Source: JBEKTY01 sp049515555
Lineage (GTDB): Bacteria > Planctomycetota > Planctomycetia > Pirellulales > Thermoguttaceae
Reading direction: 5' to 3'
Length of the DNA stretch: 7,436 nt
Assembly (NCBI GenBank): GCA_049515555.1
Contig: JBEKTY010000375.1
Location: forward strand, 1-7,436
Shown here: piece by piece, positions 6,566 to 7,436 of the stretch
Numbering within the stretch: position 1 is the stretch's first letter
Layout of the letters: each line of letters begins with the position of its first letter
Position numbers and translations under genes: made by a program
The notes under the pieces: generated by a model
What the model was told of the DNA's origin: nothing
Seen by the model: the letters and a program-made list of their open reading frames with translations, nothing else
Database searches by the model: none

Positions 6566-6954
6566 CCTGCAAGAGGTTATCGTAGCATCCACACGAACCT
6601 CCCCGACGTCCGGCACCGCCAAACCCGCTACCCTCTCCTCACCCCCTCCATCGCCCGCGCTTGCGGCGCCGTTAGGCACTTGCGTCCGAACTTCGCTCCG
6701 CAAGCCCGGGAGAAGTTACCGGGTAAGGAAACTGGCTGGCCTACGTGGGCTCTTGGCACGTTCCGAACCGCCAGCGATGCCTGGGCCGTCACGGACGATA
6801 AACCGGAAAACCGAATAGCCTGGTACGTGTTTGCAGCGTCCAGGGGCACTGGGCGGCCAAGCGGACCCCGCACCATAATGCCGCTCCGGAACGGCAGACG
6901 AGTCCCGCGACGGAATGGAAGTCTCCGCAGAACCCGCCCGGCCGCTAGCCGCCA
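6566..6954. other. Stretch without a recognisable gene
   Basis: Open frames exist on both strands here, but none has a ribosome binding site together with convincing codon use, and none reads like a protein family I know. Small inverted repeats are present (CTTGCG 6679-6684 with CGCAAG 6699-6704, and TTACC/GGTAA at 6716-6726) without a T-run. I cannot tell decayed coding sequence from non-coding spacer or a structured RNA. Confidence 0.4.
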
Positions 6955-7152
6955 TCACGGCACTCGGCTATGACTGATATTATTCTCCAAAGCCGCCCTC
7001 AGAGCCGCCCGCTGCTCCGGGGTCAATCGGCCGACCGCCTCCGCCAGCCGGGTGGGGTCCGCGGAGATTTGCAGCGCCATTTGCAGCGCGTCCGGGGAAA
7101 TGTTAGAATCCCACTTGACGTGTGGGCGGGATTCGAATCCAGTAACGCCCAC
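6955..7152 (-). pseudogene. Small ORF resembling the C-terminal tail of planctomycete integrases
   Basis: From a GTG at 7150-7152 the frame gives 65 residues: GVTGFESRPHVKWDSN, then a helical segment SPDALQMALQI, then LAEAVGRLTPEQRAALRAAL and a short end. Codons from about 7107 to 6995 end almost only in G or C, so the helical part is real coding sequence, now or formerly. A G-TGFE start followed by a spacer and a short helical domain is, as I recall it, a common 3' extension of planctomycete site-specific integrase genes; this is from memory and not verified. The frame runs only 11 codons further upstream before a TAA (7186-7188), so no catalytic domain is attached. No good ribosome binding site precedes the GTG. 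It is either a severed gene tail or a small independent protein. It lies back to back with the integrase gene that starts at 7271. Confidence 0.4.
7122..7152. other. tRNA-3'-end-like palindrome, possible attachment site
   Basis: GTGGGCG (7122-7128) and CGCCCAC (7146-7152) are a perfect 7-bp inverted repeat. Between them, GGATTCGAATCC (7129-7140) is a perfect 12-base palindrome. From 7132 the plus strand has the form of a tRNA 3' end: T-loop TTCGAAT, T-stem strand CCAGT, acceptor strand AACGCCC, discriminator A. The matching 5' T-stem strand (ACTGG expected) is absent; CGGGA stands there, and no D- or anticodon arm precedes it. It is thus not a tRNA gene but may be a tRNA-derived att remnant. 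It lies about 120 bases upstream of a tyrosine integrase, a class that often integrates into tRNA 3' ends. Confidence 0.4.
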
Positions 7153-7189
7153 TGATTGTAAGTTCAGCCGAAACTTGGAGTTAAGTTAC

Positions 7190-7206
7190 CTGCCGGCGGT
7201 CGGCAG
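7190..7206. repeat. Small hairpin in the integrase leader
   Basis: CTGCCG (7190-7195) and CGGCAG (7201-7206) form a perfect 6-bp stem with a 5-base loop. It is not followed by a T-run, so it is not a terminator by itself. Confidence 0.4.
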
Positions 7207-7225
7207 TGCGGCTCGCAAGCCCGTT

Positions 7226-7251
7226 GAAAAGTGGTAGGACTACCACTTTTC
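7226..7251. repeat. Perfect 12-bp inverted repeat just upstream of the integrase gene
   Basis: GAAAAGTGGTAG (7226-7237) and CTACCACTTTTC (7240-7251) are exact reverse complements with two bases between them. The repeat ends 8 bases before the AGGAG of the integrase. As RNA it would give a hairpin with A- and U-rich outer arms, like a bidirectional terminator or attenuator. As DNA it could be an operator or an arm-type recombinase site. The sequence alone does not decide between these. Confidence 0.6.
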
Positions 7252-7259
7252 CGGGCGAG

Positions 7260-7264
7260 AGGAG
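7260..7264 (+). promoter_or_regulatory. Ribosome binding site of the integrase gene
   Basis: AGGAG (within AGAGGAG, 7258-7264) stands 6 bases before the ATG at 7271 and supports this start codon. Confidence 0.7.
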
Positions 7265-7270
7265 TTGCAC

Positions 7271-7436
7271 ATGACTTGCCGGCGTTTTTTTGTCCCCTCC
7301 TATCGGCTTCACAAACCTTCCGGCCAGGCTCGCGTCATCGTCAACGGTGAGCACCGGTATCTCGGCAAGTACGGGTCCGCCGAAAGCCGAGAGAATTACG
7401 CCCGCCTGATCGCGGAACTGAACGCGAACAGTGGCC
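7271..7436 (+). CDS. Tyrosine site-specific integrase, N-terminus (3' end outside window)
   Basis: The first 55 codons are present. The protein begins MTCRRFFVPSYRLHKPSGQA, then RVIVNGEHRYLGKYGSAES, then RENYARLIAELNA. This pattern (YRxHKPSGQAxV, then YLGxYGSxESRxxYxRLIAE) is the N-terminal arm of planctomycete phage-type integrases, which bind att arm DNA before the core-binding and catalytic domains; the catalytic RHRY residues would lie beyond the window. The assignment rests on recognising this N-terminus and not on active-site residues. The start is fixed by AGGAG six bases upstream. The leader carries a perfect 12-bp inverted repeat and a tRNA-end-like palindrome, fitting an integrase next to its att region. 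Whether the gene is intact cannot be seen. Confidence 0.7.
   Translation, partial: MTCRRFFVPSYRLHKPSGQARVIVNGEHRYLGKYGSAESRENYARLIAELNANSG

Noticed and set aside
6407..6973. 188-residue plus-strand ORF upstream of the recombinase-like gene
   Set aside because: It is rich in Arg/Pro, mixes AT-rich and GC-rich codon use, has no ribosome binding site, and covers the inverted repeat and the recombinase promoter region.
7122..7152. Complete tRNA gene
   Set aside because: Only the T-loop, one T-stem strand and the acceptor 3' strand fit. The 5' T-stem strand does not pair, and no D-arm or anticodon arm is present upstream.

Overview
The window looks like an accessory, mobile-element-rich stretch of a GC-rich planctomycete (Planctomycetota) chromosome. 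Three things support this. The large RHS/YD-repeat protein opens with an LEPR-XLL-like N-terminus (LESLESRVMLS), a leader typical of planctomycete surface proteins. The CDS entering the right edge has the N-terminus of planctomycete tyrosine integrases (SYRLHKPSGQ... YLGKYGS). The protein-coding stretches have strongly G/C-ending codons. The order or genus cannot be fixed from the sequence.

Layout, left to right. Positions 1-183 (+) hold the last 60 codons of a basic protein whose EPKGF segment matches the C-terminal part of the recombinase-like gene further right. Positions 184-562 have no confident gene, but carry a possible decayed coding stretch on the minus strand. Positions 563-4978 (-) are one intact 1471-residue RHS-repeat protein with 16 consecutive, perfectly phased 21-residue repeats, an RHS core ending at DPSGL, and a 201-residue tail of different composition. 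It has its own good promoter and ribosome binding site. The gap 4979-5281 holds that promoter and, on the plus strand, what looks like the last part of a small ENGK/DGPGL-repeat protein.

Positions 5282-6337 (-) encode a serine-recombinase-like protein that has lost the catalytic serine and two active-site arginines. It is therefore probably a non-catalytic DNA-binding derivative. About 600 bases upstream of it contain no gene I can recognise, only an AT-rich 25-base inverted repeat. Positions 6955-7152 (-) are a small ORF with a GVTGFE start and a helical tail, the kind of segment often seen at the 3' end of planctomycete integrase genes. Its 5' end lies in a tRNA-3'-end-like palindrome (7122-7152). 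A structured leader with two more inverted repeats then precedes a tyrosine integrase that starts at 7271 (+) and leaves the window.

The pieces suggest one or more integrative elements and their debris (a dead serine recombinase, an integrase, an att-like site and gene tails) sitting around an RHS locus. No toxin domain or immunity gene is visible beside the RHS tail. A functional link between the RHS gene and the recombinases is not shown by the sequence. The most unusual objects are the catalytically degenerate recombinase and the att-like palindrome that doubles as the start of a coding tail.
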